NCBI GenBank assembly: GCA_003254925.1
Contig: QANZ01011469.1
Location: 182,384 to 246,383 of the forward strand
Source of the DNA: Chamaecrista fasciculata
Taxonomy: Eukaryota > Streptophyta > Magnoliopsida > Fabales > Fabaceae
Length of the DNA stretch: 64,000 nt
Reading direction: 5' to 3'
Shown piece after piece: positions 34,610 through 48,311 of the stretch (its first letter is position 1; every line of letters starts with the position of its first letter). Position numbers and translations under genes: made by a program. The notes beneath the pieces are model-generated. The model was not told where the DNA came from and made no database searches. It was given only the letters and a program-made list of their open reading frames with translations.

Positions 34610-37600
34610 TATATATACAAGTAAAAAACAGAAACATGAAAAAACTGCCCAGGTCAAAAAAAAAAATATCAAAGAGTGAATGTTTTGAAGTTTGAACCTT
34701 GAGTTCATGGAGCCCAAAAGTCATTCCACCACTAGGTTATAGGAAGTTTTTTGTTTTTTTATAGATAGACTATAGGATTAACATATGGATTTATCTAAGG
34801 TACCCTTAGGACACATTTTAAAGTTTCTTTTAATCGGTTAGTAGAGTATTTTATATTTTGAAATCTACAAAAATTCATTTAAAAAATATTTTTTTAATGT
34901 TTGAAAACTCACTTGATTAATTAAAAGAAACCTTAATATGTATCTTAAAGGCACATGTTAAGAAGGACCCTTAACATATATACGAGAATGCAAAAACTTG
35001 GGTTGCATTGGGCGATTTTACACAAAGTGAAGTTGATTTTATTTCTTTTAATATATATTTTTTTATTATATTTAAATAATTTATTTTTTATTATAGTTTT
35101 AATGAATCGATTACAGAAAATTCTTCATATATATATATATATATAATAGTATAGATATAAATATGAATATGGGGAATTGGGATTATAGCCTCTCTCACCA
35201 CCCCTTCCCTCTTTCATTGATGGGATCCTTTCTCCTCTCATTTGTTTGTAATTATAAATTACTCGTAAAGTCGCCATCTAAAATAACATTACATCTTAGA
35301 CTTTATCACTTATTAAATCTAATTATTTTGAGTAAAATATATCTTTTGTTATTTTTTTTATTACTATTGCACGTTTTAGATTATAAATATTATTCTAATA
35401 TGATATTACTCATATTAGTATCGTGGTTAATAATTTTATATCTTCTATTTGCTTGCATCACATGTAAGCAATATATGATTTAAAAATTGTGTCATATTAG
35501 TATAAAAAAAAAATTGTGACAAAATTTTTTTTTTGGGCCTGATAATTTGTGTCATATTTTGTTTCTATTATATTGTAGGATTGTATAGCTTATCCATATA
35601 AGTACTAATTAATAATCATTTCTTTTTTGTAAGCTAATTAATAATAATCATTTGATTAATAACGCATCATGAGCTGGTGATAGTGACATTTCTTTCCTTC
35701 CATTGCAACCTGCATTTGAGCCAACAACAAGCATTTAAGTGTGTGCTTTTGCCTTATTAAACCAAACCAGTTAAATCGGATTTTTAGTGAATTTAACTTT
35801 TGACACACAACTTTGTCTAATTTGATTTTCAATATAGTTTAGTATTTTATTTTAGCTCTTTAAAAACCCTCCCTATAAAAACATAATTCTTACGTTAAAT
35901 CTATTGATTAACAACGTATGTTCATCAACGGAACAATTAAGGGGCATGCCTTGTCAGCAACATGAACTAGTAAAATGAGTTATGTGATCATTAGAAATTT
36001 AGAATAATGCATTTTATAAACTTAAGCAAACCATAAATTCACAGTTGAAAAAATTGACAGTAATAATGAATTTGACAATGTTATATATGGCCCAAACCAG
36101 AAGAATGCAGAAATGGGCCAGATTGATGATTATAAGCCCAAATATTGGCAAATAAATTTTGAGAAGTCCTAAAAGAAGAAAAAAGTCAGTCCAAAAACAT
36201 AAAAAGAGTACGAGAAGGCCCAGTGGATAATGGATCGATCAGAATATTCGAAGTCAGAGTGCTGGAATTTTGGTGTACAAGAAAACAACGAAACTTCGAT
36301 CTGAAATTATTTTAAAAAATAAAAAATTAAAGTAATGATACTATTTCACATTATCTGCAGAATCTCTGAAAATGTTGATGGTGGTAGTACTGAAATTAAT
36401 TAATGAAGGCTGAAGTGCAGAAGCAGAAATTAAGGGCCCTCTTGATTCCATTTTTTTTAAATAGTTCTTAAAAGTTAAGACTATTTTTAAAAACATGTTT
36501 AAAAAGATTTTAAAAAATTCCGTTTTTGATAAACTAATTTTAAGAATTGTTTTGAAAACTTGAAAACAATTGTTTGAAATTTTGTTTCAAAAAGTATTTT
36601 TGAAAATAGAAGTACAAATTTTGTTTGAGAATGTGAAAGTACCCCTCAAGAAAATAGTTTAATTAACTAGTTGTTGAAGATGGATTAGGGACTTGGTTGC
36701 AAACTTACCCTTAAGGGCTAAATCAAATGGAAACTTTCTTCACAGGGACCTAAACAAAACGGGATATTGTTTAGTTTGTTTACTTCTCATACAAAAGTTG
36801 GTTTATCACAAATTTGTCCACCGCACTTTTTTTCCCCTTTGCTTTTACAATTCAGTAGAACTTCGGATAGTTTCTTATTTTTCAGGTTTTAAAATCCATG
36901 TTCAGTTTTTCAGATTTTAAAAACAAATTTACAAAACACATGTTATCAAACTTTTTTTTTTTTAAAAAAGAAATAACTGTTTTTAGAGATGAGAACTAAA
37001 TAAATCCTAAATAATTTTGTAAACACTTTTGGTGCTCTAATTTTTTTTTTTCGTTAAGCCATGGATTTCCCCCGTCTATTCGGGAAACGGTCTAGGTGAA
37101 GACTAATATCATTCGAGCCTTAGAGAAAATATGGTCAAAGTCCTCCCAACAATGTCGACTCTAGGGATCGTATTTGGGTCCTTTTCCTAGGATGTAGCTC
37201 GTCAAACTATTACATCAAACATTTGTTAGTTGATGTTCTAATAATTTAATTAGGCCAAACTCGAGAAAATTTTTTATCTAATATTTGTGGAGATATATAA
37301 TATACTTAAAATTGGGTGAAAGCCAATTATGTATCAAATAAGGTTGAATTAATTCTATTTGAAATAAAAATAAAACATCTTATATAAATTTAAGACGAGA
37401 TATTTTGCAGAAAATGTTATAATATCTTCAATAAAAAAACAAAAATTATAAAAAAATGAAACAAAATTGTTGATTTTTTAATAAAAAGGATTAAAAGCGA
37501 ACATTTCAATAATCTTAGCTAATAATGGAGTAATGGACCCTTATCAAACTTTTTGGTTTTGTTTTTTATGAATCAAACCGATAGAAAATAAATATACCCG

Positions 37601-40600
37601 AAATATCTTATTGAAAAAACAATCAATAAAATCAATGTATACATAACTATATATGAGATGAATATGCGATTCACTAAAATGTCAACTAATAATACATAAA
37701 GTTATGGCACTACAATTTATTTATAACTGAAATTAGCTTGGCATAATTTTGAGTAGGTTGACCAAACTTAACGGTTTAAGGGTATATGTTAGACGTTGCA
37801 GTGTAAATTAATATGTGATGATTGCAATGTTTTGAAATGTAAATGTGTGACAATTATGGGTAACAATAAGTTAGATGAAAAGGTACGTGAAAGAATTAAA
37901 GAATAATAATAATAATAAAAGATCGAAGGGATAAATTAAAGGATGATTTGATTCATTTGGTTAGGGTAGAGAAGTCTCCGACACTTCAAATCCATCTCAC
38001 CACGCCTTATCCTATTGAAAGATGCCTCACATCACAAATTAAAGGAGAAGACTCTTAATTAACACTTGTGTGGGAGAATCATTTTATCAAGTGTCTCTCC
38101 TTATTCAGTATTTTTCTATCTATATTCCATTATCATTTTATATATATAGGATATAACTAGTTTAGGCCAACTCACAAATATATATGATGGTGTATATTTA
38201 TATATTTATATTGGAACAAAATTTTTAATTTAATTAACATAATATAAAGAAAGTTATGTTATTACAGGATGTAACCTAGCTTTCTTGATAATCTCTCACG
38301 CACATCTTAACCAATTTTACATAAGGTTTTTTTTTTTTGGACATGGACATATTATAAAACAAACCTCGCACTTATATATAACTTTGTTTATCAAGGCAGG
38401 TTAGTCAAGTGATAAGTGAATTAATAACTAGTAAGTAAAGTATTGGATTCGAGATATTATATATGAATCTAGTTATTATACTAATTGTAAGAGACTAGCT
38501 CGTACAACTAGATACATATATAGCACGAGTCGATAAGTTTTGATTAGTTGAAACAAAATTTCCAAGATGAAATGGGCAATAAAAAAAATCATGTTTAATT
38601 ATGATTTTGAGTACCACTATGAGATTATACCGATTTGGATCGTTTATAATTCACTACAAGTAAAATGTTAAGAGAGAAAATAACAATTAAAGAGATAAAA
38701 TGTCAGAGATGTGAATGTCATTGACACTTTTTCTCTCTAACGGTTCCTTTATCTTACACTACACTTGCACTGCAGATGATATATGTCCAAGATTACACAT
38801 CCTGTACATTCATAATGTTTAATTTTTTAATACAAACCTCATCTACTTAAACAATGAATTTGATTCTTTGTTTTTTGGCCAACCATTGAATTTGATTCAT
38901 ATATAGAAGTCACATTTATGAATCATTCTCACAGACATTCTACTCAATAATTTATGGGTAAACCATATAATTAAGGTCTCATTCTTATTACTTGTTTTGT
39001 CAAGAGTTGTCAATAAGGAGGATATATTTCTGCTATAAAATTATCTTATAATTTAAACACTGGTCAGTTGAAATTTATATGTTTATTACTTTTTATAAAA
39101 AAAATTATTGTAACATCGGATGTGTTTTTTCCATAATGATTTCAAACATATATAAATCAAGTTATGACGTATGGTTCGAATGGCTTACACACCTGTATAT
39201 ATCTCTTAATTACAATTAATTAATGTAAACAATTACCAAATTATACATTTAGGTTTTAATATTATTGTTTAACAAATAATAAAAAGTTAAAAGCTAACTA
39301 ATTATGAAAGTTTTCTTTTTAGTAACCGGAAAATTATCACACTAGTAGGTATACATTATACACGAATTTGCATGATAAAGTGTACATGTTATTCTTGGAT
39401 TACGATCGAGATCGTTTTTGAAGTGCTTATGTAGAGTACTTTCATTCTGTATTTAGCAATTCAGTTGATCAAATAGAAGGAGAAAAAAAAAGAAAAAGAA
39501 AATCATATATATATATGGCTATCAATGAATGGGAAATCCCTCAGGAGACGTGTTTTCATGGAAATACATCAATGCAAAAGGAAAATGTCTAATCAGATGG
39601 ATAATAGGACAGCACAGGAGATAACCATATATGGAAAATGCACAAATTTAAGTTGAATATTTATATGCTATTTTTGTAGTCTTTTCCATGTCATTATTAG
39701 TGTTAGTAATCCTCGCTACGCTTTGTTGACTTATCATGCAATTAACACAAAAGAAACTTTAGAATGACTTGATTTAGACAGCTAGATTTAGTACTCCCAT
39801 CTAAGTGACTTTTTTGATTTGAACATAGGTTATGTGAGGGTCAAGACTCAAAGACACAAGAGAGTAGACTGATGAACAAAAAGTGTTTAAAATCTCTGTG
39901 GGAAGAACAAAAAGATGCTTAATTTTTTTCTTTTTAAAAATTTTTAAACCAGTTTGCCACCTTAACTGTCGACAGCTAAAACCATTTCTGGTGAAAATTA
40001 GTTCTTAAGTCAGTCGTTAATAATTTCTTTTTAAAATAAACCAATTCTAATAAACCCTAAACCAACTTTATAACAATGAGAGAGAACTTTCTCATAAGCT
40101 ATATAGTACGATTCAAATGTATTAAATATTTTAATTTTAATATACCGACATCATCATTTAATTCAAGTGTTTTGAGAAGGTTTTGGTCCATACATAGCAT
40201 GATGATATTTTGTCACATGTAAGGATCTAGCTAATTAGAGATTATTGGTATTGAATTATTGATCTTATACATGGTTGATCAAAACTTGTGTCTTAATTAA
40301 TTTGCTCATTTTTTGGCCTTTTATACAATATTGTAGAGATCCATCCAATTCTACTGCAAATTAGTTATATAAATAGATGTCTCTGACAAAAACACACACA
40401 CATATACATACATATATAAGAGGCAATTGAATTTGATTTGTTTTGTGTGAGTCACATACAGATTGATGAGAGTGATGAGATTGTAATTTGTAAATCCCTA
40501 AAAACATTCCAAGCATTAATGTCTCGCCCCCCTCGTCCGCTACAGAAAGCCAGTATGGTTAGAGAGAGATGGGTCACTCCCACCCACTCATTCTCTCAAT

Positions 40601-40759
40601 CATAACATCTCTTCTTCTTCTTCCTTTATTTTCTCCCACTCTCTTCCTTTCTCACGCGCACTAAATTCATTTATATATACACATTATTATAACAACTTAC
40701 CCACACCCCATCTACACCATACTACTTTTTTTTTTTTCAAGTATCTTTCATAAGAGATA
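34610..40759. other. Long AT-rich intergenic region, no gene seen
   Basis: About 6 kb without a supportable gene. Local features are purine/pyrimidine mirror-like text at 36440-36660 that hints at an old MITE, and a weak B-box-like word (GGATTCGAG) near 38450. Microsatellite (AT)n tracts are common. The part nearest 40760 begins the far-upstream region of YABBY2. Confidence 0.5.
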
Positions 40760-40773
40760 ATATGGCGAGACAT

Positions 40774-40958
40774 AACCAAGTTTGGTTGGTCTAGTGGTTA
40801 ACTTATTAGGTCGCTTAAGCAAGTGTCAGGGGTTCGATTCCGGCCTTGTGTATGCAGCAACCAATTGGCCAGCGGCAAACCCTTAAATGGAGTTCAGATT
40901 CGCGGAAGATTAGTCCTTAACTCATCGGGCTGGGAGATACATTGGGCAACCAAAAAAA
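40774..40958 (+). mobile_element. tRNA-derived SINE (family 2)
   Basis: Contains an A box (GGTTGGTCTAGTGGTTAA) and a canonical B box (GGGGTTCGATTCCGG) at tRNA-like spacing, then an unrelated 3' part and a short A-run. ATATGGCGAGACAT (40760-40773) and ATATAATGAGACAT (40959-40972) match at 11 of 14 positions, a likely diverged target duplication. No acceptor stem pairs with the 5' end, so it is not a functional tRNA gene. It sits about 500 bp upstream of the YABBY2 start codon. Confidence 0.8.
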
Positions 40959-40972
40959 ATATAATGAGACAT

Positions 40973-41473
40973 TAAATTTGAGTATTTCAATCAACCCTAA
41001 ATTTACTACTGTGGAAGAATAGTGATTTTTTGAGAAATTTAACCTAGCTAGGTTGATACTTAGTTATTATGTATGTATGCATCCACAAGTTTCCGACTTT
41101 TCCATAATAATCCATGTTTTCTTCCTAATTCAAATACCCCACTTGTATACTATAATCCCCACCACTTCACTCTTCATTGCTTTTCTCTTTTCCTTTTCCA
41201 ATTTCCACCACCATCTCTCACCCCATCCTCTCTCTTTCCTTGTACACATATATCTCACTAGCTATATACTCTCTCTTTCTCTCTCTCTCTCCTATCTATC
41301 TTCTCCTCCTAAATCTTCTTAATTTCTTTCTTTACTTATTAAAAAAAGATTTCATCATATATAGATGTATTTTGTGATCTGCGCCTATATATAAATCTAC
41401 TAGATAGCTAGGAGAAGCACATACAGTCAGGACACAGTCAGAAAAAAAAAGAGAACACAGAGAGAGAGAGAAA
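40973..41473 (+). promoter_or_regulatory. YABBY2 proximal promoter and 5' UTR
   Basis: A pyrimidine-rich stretch with a CT microsatellite (41262-41300) is followed by TATATATA-type words near 41385 and a purine-rich GAGAGAGAGAAA leader right before the ATG at 41474. The transcription start is probably between 41390 and 41440, inferred from TATA-like spacing. Confidence 0.4.
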
Positions 41474-44400
41474 ATGTCAATGGAAATGATGCCAACCGAA
41501 CGTGTTTGTTATGTTCACTGCAACTTCTGCAACACCATTCTGGCGGTACACCCTTCTCTCACAATTCTTTTGTTTTTCTCTCTTTCTCTCTCTTCTCTCT
41601 CTCTCTCTCAGTGTGTGTGTGTGTCTCACTCTTTTTTTTTTTTTTAATTAATTCCATATTCTTGTTGTAAGCTTTTTCATTATATGTCGTGTCCTTCATC
41701 AGCTAATTTGGCAAATCTTGCACCAAGCTGGGAATTAATAAAGGGAAAGAGCTGCTCTGGGTTGATTTCCATGAACAATTATGAACCTATAATACCAAAA
41801 ACAATGAAAATTGACCTATATATATATACAGAAATGTAATTAATTAAGTGCTGCGCTTTTACCCCAATTTGTAGAAAAGCCAAGCCTGTGTTCTTCAGGC
41901 TAACTTTCCTTAAGCGTTGGAATCCATTAATTTGGAGTAGTTTTCTTGAATTTAGTCGCCATATGATTTCCACCTTCGATCTCCTACATATATATCTTAG
42001 TTATATATATATATTAATTTGTATGAGATTACATTAAGTGTAATTGGATTTTGTTCCCAAATTAAGCACTTGCCGATCTTTCACTGAATAAAGGAACCAT
42101 ACAATAAGTCATATATGTTTTGATTTGATGAGAGCCATTGTTGCAACAATTAAGCTGTAAGAGAATCTGAGGGCTAGCTACTAGTACTACTAGCTATACC
42201 TAGGGCTCCTGTGCCTTCAGGTATTAGGGTTCTTCGAATATTGTAAGCATGCATCGTACATATCTAGTGTTGCTTGAGTTTGTTTTGAAGTTCTTGTATT
42301 GTATGTGTTTCTTTTTTATACATGTGTGGTTACAAAAATCTCCGTATAAAGAATCCATGTGATGGCACGCAGTATCGTTTTAATTTCTCTCTCCTCTCAC
42401 TCTATTATCCCATCCCTCCTTATGAGAAGGAAGGTGGGTACTTCTGTTCATCATAGCTTTGCCAGTGAAGCATCTTTTTTTCTTTTTAAGTTTTTTTTTT
42501 TATTATGATCTACTTCCTTCAAGTACACAGGCTTGTGTTAATTTCTCTTTTCTTTCTACAAAGAATTGAAGTTTTGTTTGTGGAGAGATTTTGAGTTTTA
42601 CCTCTCTCTCTCTCTCTCTTCATCATCACATCTCTGTTGAAATTACCACTTTTGAGAAAGCATCCCCTCCCTTCATATTTAATCAGCTTGATGATGATGA
42701 TGATCCTTTCCTCTTTGTGTTTGTATAATAATTAAAATTGAACATATATAGGTGAGTGAGTGGGTTAATATAATTAATGGTGTTGCAGTTTCATTCATAA
42801 TCATATATGGACTTTAATTTTAAATTTATGGTTTCCGTTCCAGTCAAGTCCTTTTCACCTCTAAAATTTGCTTTCTTTTATCATATCTGGCCTTATGCCT
42901 TGGTGGCTTGCAGTGTCAGGCAAAAAGTCATGGATGGATACAATATATTGTGAGAGTGCTAACTTTTTTAAATTCAAGCTAAGGGTTATGTTATGTATAA
43001 ATATATGACTTATAAAGCTACACTATTAAGTAGCTATATAGCCTATAGCTAGCTATAGCCCTCATAGTTATTACCCCCATGTCAGGTTTCTGAGCCTTAT
43101 TTGCATTTGGCAGACATGTATTGAAATGCTCACTACATTACATACATATACTCTCTCATCTATCTAATAACCCCATAGATAAAAGTAAACATGACCTCTC
43201 AGAATCATGAAAAAGAAAGCTTCTTTAATTTATCATCATCATTTATATATATACTACTTCAATTCTTCTTTTGTTTCTCTCTTTATCTCTTCTGGCTCCT
43301 CCCTTATATGCAAACTTCATTTCCTGTTCTTTCTTCTGTCCATTTCCTTCACATAGCCTTTCTTGGAAATGTGAAAGCTTCACTGCGCTCCTGTTCAATT
43401 CCTCTGTGTTTTCAAATTCAACCCTCAGATCTACCACTGATCATATAATATAATTAATATATAATGATCCAAATACACACACATACACATATATATCCCC
43501 AAATACATATATAGAGAATTTGAAGAAAATTGGAGTTTATCTAGAAATCCCACTTTCAAGTGTCAACAATGAACAATGGGCTTTGGCGTTTTGCAGTTCT
43601 TCTCTTCTTCACACACACACACACACACATTATTGATATTCTAGAGTTTGAGTGTTTGTGAATGATGAATTATATTGTGTGAGTAGAGTAATGCTTATAC
43701 AGGTACACGCTACACAGTACACTAGGATGATCCAAGATTCCAAGGTGGTAAAATTTACTGGCTTACTCATTTTGATTAATTAGTGTATCTTTAACTAGAA
43801 GTTTATATAAGAGAGAGAGAGAGAGAGAGTCTTGTTGGATTCTAGGTAGCTAGCTAGTAGAAGAACTGCAAGTGATATATATAATAATAAATTAATAATA
43901 ATAATAATAATTTAGTTTTGTTTTGTATTGAAAAATGAGGATTGGCAGGTTAGTGTTCCATGCAGCAGTTTACTGACAATAGTGACGGTTAGATGTGGGC
44001 ATTGTGCGAATCTGCTATCAGTTAACATGGGTGCTTCTTCACTTCAACCCTTTCCTACTCATCAAGATCATCATCACCCTCAGGTTTTAATTTAATTATA
44101 TTTTGACACTCTTTTTTATCACATATATATCTTCTTCATTTCTTCATTATATAATTAATTGACTTCTCTATTCCATCTGTTATATATATGCTCCTCCAAG
44201 TCACAGAAACAGCATCTAAGTTTTGAAGAATCAAGCTGCAGCAACAACAAGGAACTGGGATCATCATCTTCAAAATGCAACAAAATACCTCCATTTCATG
44301 AGTCTGCTGAGCATGAGCAACCTAGGATTCCTCCCATTCGCCGTGAGTTGTCGTGCACTCTTCTTTAATTTATAAATAAACTATATATATACTCTCAGGT

Positions 44401-47400
44401 TTCAAGATCAGCCAAATTAAGTAGTAAATGACTAAATATTGCTTAAGTAAAATTTCAGATTCAAGAATTTTGAATGTTGTAACTATCTCTACTGGGAGAC
44501 TCTCCCACTATATATAGTCAGTGCGACTCGAATCAGTAAAAGCAACAAAAGAAAGAGTCAATATGTAAAAAATATACACAAGTCTTCAAATTGTAGCTAG
44601 TGGAAAACAGCCCAAATCTTAGGTGACAAAAGAACTTGTGACTTGTGAGTGTGTGATCATCAAATGACATGGTAGGACTAGGACTAGCTTGGTAGTAGCT
44701 AAGCTAGCTAGGTATATACTGCCAACATGAAAATGATCTCTTATTCTCTATAATGCTTGATGAAGCTGCCTCCTTACACACACACACATATATATTGATG
44801 ATAATTATGTGTATATATATATACACACACCCGGAAATTTCAAAAACGAAGAGACTACTAAGATTCTCGCCTACAGAAACTGGCAACTTGGTAAGCAATT
44901 ACAAAAGACAGCTTCATCAGCGTTGAGCCCACATGCCATAATTAAAACAAGTTTTTTTTTTTTTTTTTTTACAANTTTTTTTCACAAGTGGGGATCAATT
45001 TCTGAGTATTTAATTCTTTTTTTTTTTAGTACAGAGGGGTACCCAAAATTATACATGACATGGCCCTCTTAGATGTTGATCTTACATGAAAAGAATTGAC
45101 CCATCCTTAATTGATTGCTGTGCCCTAGAACATATCTCATATATATGTAAAATCAATTTATACAGTTACAGTTTCCACTTACCATAACAGCTAGTAGCTC
45201 AGGACTGAGATCGAGAGGTAAATTGATAATGATAGATAATAATAGTCCAATATCATGAGTTTCTCTCAGTGGGGGGGAAATGTGACCCCTTACAATCACG
45301 ACAAAAAAGTTAGGGAAAAATATTTTATGTATATAGCAGAATATATATATATATACATACACTCATATACATTTATATATGTAAGCTACTAATGAGAGAG
45401 CATATAAGGGACCCTTAGATAAACAGATGGAGTATATAAATGATCATGCTACTGCCACTGCATGCAGTGATCTTTTTATGGGGTCTGAACTGAAAACTTT
45501 TTAAAACTCTATCTCCTCTAATTTGAAGTAAAAAAATTAAAAAAATTAAGGATCTCGTAATTTATTTTCACTAATTATATATATATGTGTGTGTGTGTGT
45601 GTGGAAATTTATGTTCTTAATTTCATAGTTTTATGATCATTATTATTGCAGCTCCAGAGAAGAGGCAACGTGTTCCTTCGGCTTATAATCGGTTTATCAA
45701 GTAAGTAATTTGATTTCTAGTTTGTTTAAAGAAAACTTAACATCTCATATGTGTGTAACTGTGTATATATATTTTCATTCACAAAAAGAAAGATAGTAAA
45801 AGTTTCCAAGTTTGTTTTTATTCAGGGAGGAAATCCAAAGGATTAAGGCTAGTAATCCAGATATCAGCCACAGGGAAGCTTTCAGCACAGCAGCCAAAAA
45901 CGTAAGTTTAATCAATCTTAATTAACTGCATGCATGTACATACATTTTCATCATTAATTTTTCTTAACCTATAATTTGCTAGTACAACAATGATAAATAC
46001 ATAGCTACATTATATATGAATTGGTAATAAAGTTCTTTTAGGACTATATATATAGCAAGCCATTACTGATGAATTATGATGATATATATGACAGAAAATT
46101 TGAAACTTGGGAATATCAAGCCATATTATTTAGTTAATCTAATCAAAAAGTGTAGTGATGATGCTATATATATATATATATATATATCAGTACTAGCTAG
46201 ATATAAAGTTGTAACAAAACTCTGAAAAAAGAAAAATATGCAAGAGTAATATTGTTGGTGCCATGTATTTTAATTTGTTAATCTAAAAGTTGTATAGACA
46301 ATTAGTTTGTTTAATTTAAAATTACCGGGGAAAATTTATATACTATAAGACCATCTCGCTTTGTGTAAATGATGGATCAATCCTAAAACTATAACAACAC
46401 ATTCTCCTTATCTAAATATAATTAAGTTCCCAAAGTATGATGAGGTTGGTTTAAATGCACACCAAATTAAACTTATTAATAATCTTTCCTAAGGATAGGT
46501 GAACAGGTTTACGTTCTCATGTAATTTAATTTCGAGTACTACATGCAGGCTATTGTCCTTTTCTGAATTTTGTTTTTTATTTGTTAGAGTCCTTTTCTGA
46601 ATTTGAAAGAGGTTCTTCTGGATATATATATATTTAAAAGTTAAAACCCTAACAATATTGTTGCTACTTAGTTATTATTAAACCTATCAGCATGATTATA
46701 TACAGGTATTTGACATAGTTTCTATAGGATCAATGTTAAATTCTATGGTTTCGTTATAAAAATTTTGGACTATCAGAATTTTCTTTTCGTGGAAGACTAC
46801 CAGAATTTTCACTTTTGATCGTTATGTCTCTTATTTTTTTTTCCTCTCATACTATATAGTATATATCTTTTCAAAACTTAAAAATAATTGACAAATAAAT
46901 AAATTTTATTATTGGCATTAAAAGTTGAACTCTCATTAGTCATTTCCTATCGTAAGAGAAAAAACATACACGTCTAATTTACTGTTTGCAGTTGATTAAT
47001 TAAGGAGTTCAATTAGCTATAAATTTAGATGAAAATTAGATTATATATATATATATATATAGTTCAACGGCTGTGGCTGAGTTTAACGTTTCATTTTCTC
47101 AATGTACAAATGCACCACATTAATATATAGTGTCCCATTTGATGCATGAGTCGTGTTTGTGCCCTTATTTCCATATATAATAGGTGTCAGCCTACAACCT
47201 CCATTGTTCATACTGGGAATTGAATAATTAAACCATAGACATAAAAAGCAAGCTGTTCAGAATCTTACAGTTTAATTAGTGACGTCCCGTCATATACTTT
47301 CCTTATTAAACTTAGGGAATGTATGGAAGAAAATAAAAGTAGACTTCAGATAATATTTTCAAAAATATTTATATAATGTTCTGCTGCAAAAAAAAAAAAA

Positions 47401-48100
47401 AAATCATGTACTATATATATGTAGCTCCTGTATATCTCTAATAACGTGTCCTCAAAGTTGGTGCACCATAATATACAAACTACTCTCAAGCATTAAATTA
47501 TTTATAATCTGTACTATATAGTTCTGCAATAATAAACATACAAATAAACTAACATTTCAATTTTTAAAAGATTATTGAGTTGACAACTTAATCTTTAAAA
47601 AATTAAAATACACAATCAAATTTTTGAAATATCTAAATGGTATATTTTTTAGTTCTTAAAAGAATTAAATTGTATACTTTTTAATCTATAAAATGACTAA
47701 TAAGTATGTCATTTAGATATTTCAATAACTAAATTGTATATTTCAATCTTTAAGGATTGGATTGTCAACTCAGTAATTTTTTAAAGACCAAATTATTAGT
47801 TTATTCTAAAAAAAATCCAATAACGGACCTCTAAAAACATTACTATTATTATTGCTTGAATTTCGATGCGAAACATGTATGACTGTATGAGTTTTTGAGA
47901 TACCATATAAATGCTCAGTTTTTAAGACATGTTTAAGTACTTTTTAATTAATACCTACATATATATATATTATGATTCTCGTTTTCTGTGCACAGTGGGC
48001 ACATTTCCCTCACATTCACTTCGGTTTAAAGCTGGATGGAAACAAGCAAGCAAAGTTGGACCAGGGAGAGGGAACTCAAAAGTCTAATGGATTCTACTGA
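41474..48100 (+). CDS. YAB2: YABBY-family transcription factor, YABBY2 type
   Basis: Six coding exons (41474-41545, 43949-44083, 44201-44342, 45652-45700, 45826-45901, 47996-48100) join in frame to 192 residues, close to the YAB2 norm of about 184. An N-terminal C2C2 zinc finger uses C16, C19, C40 and C43 (CNFC ... CGHC). A C-terminal HMG-like YABBY domain spans about residues 117-172, with [40 protein letters not shown] and [17 protein letters not shown] at the start and QKSNGFY at the end point to the YAB2 subgroup rather than FIL, YAB5, CRC or INO. YABBY proteins promote abaxial and laminar identity in leaves and floral organs. Intron 1 is 2.4 kb and intron 5 is 2.1 kb. Exon 3 has a second in-frame acceptor six bases downstream. 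Confidence 0.95.
47543..47805. mobile_element. Inverted-repeat MITE in YABBY2 intron 5
   Basis: Left arm text (AATAAACTAA near 47543, then ATTATTGAGTTGACAA, GAAATATCTAAATG) recurs as reverse complement in the right arm: TTAGTTTATT at 47798-47805, TTGTCAACTCAGTAATTTTT, CATTTAGATATTTC. The element is about 263 bp, AT-rich and non-coding. A target duplication was not resolved. Confidence 0.65.
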
Positions 48101-48253
48101 TAATGATTACATATATTTATAATTATATATATAAATGGAAGACTGAGTCTCAGCTAGTTTTTTTCTATGCTTGACCTAAATCAGTGAAAAAGAAAAAAAG
48201 TGAGGCTGATGAATCAAATTTCCCAATCATACACAACTGGATATATATGGGAG

Positions 48254-48311
<58 letters not shown>

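Noticed and set aside
36430..37020. Possible inverted-repeat element rich in T/A runs
   Set aside because: Similarity between the ends is mostly poly-A/poly-T low complexity; boundaries and duplication cannot be shown.
38390..38500. Possible SINE remnant (GGTTAGTCAAGTGATAAG ... GGATTCGAG)
   Set aside because: Only weak A/B-box-like words; no tail, target duplication or similar copy in the window.
40780..40860. Possible tRNA gene
   Set aside because: A and B boxes are present but no cloverleaf acceptor or anticodon stem pairs; the target duplication and A-run show a SINE.
43191..43453. Open frames in YABBY2 intron 1
   Set aside because: Low-complexity pyrimidine-rich text between validated YABBY2 exons; no homology recognised.
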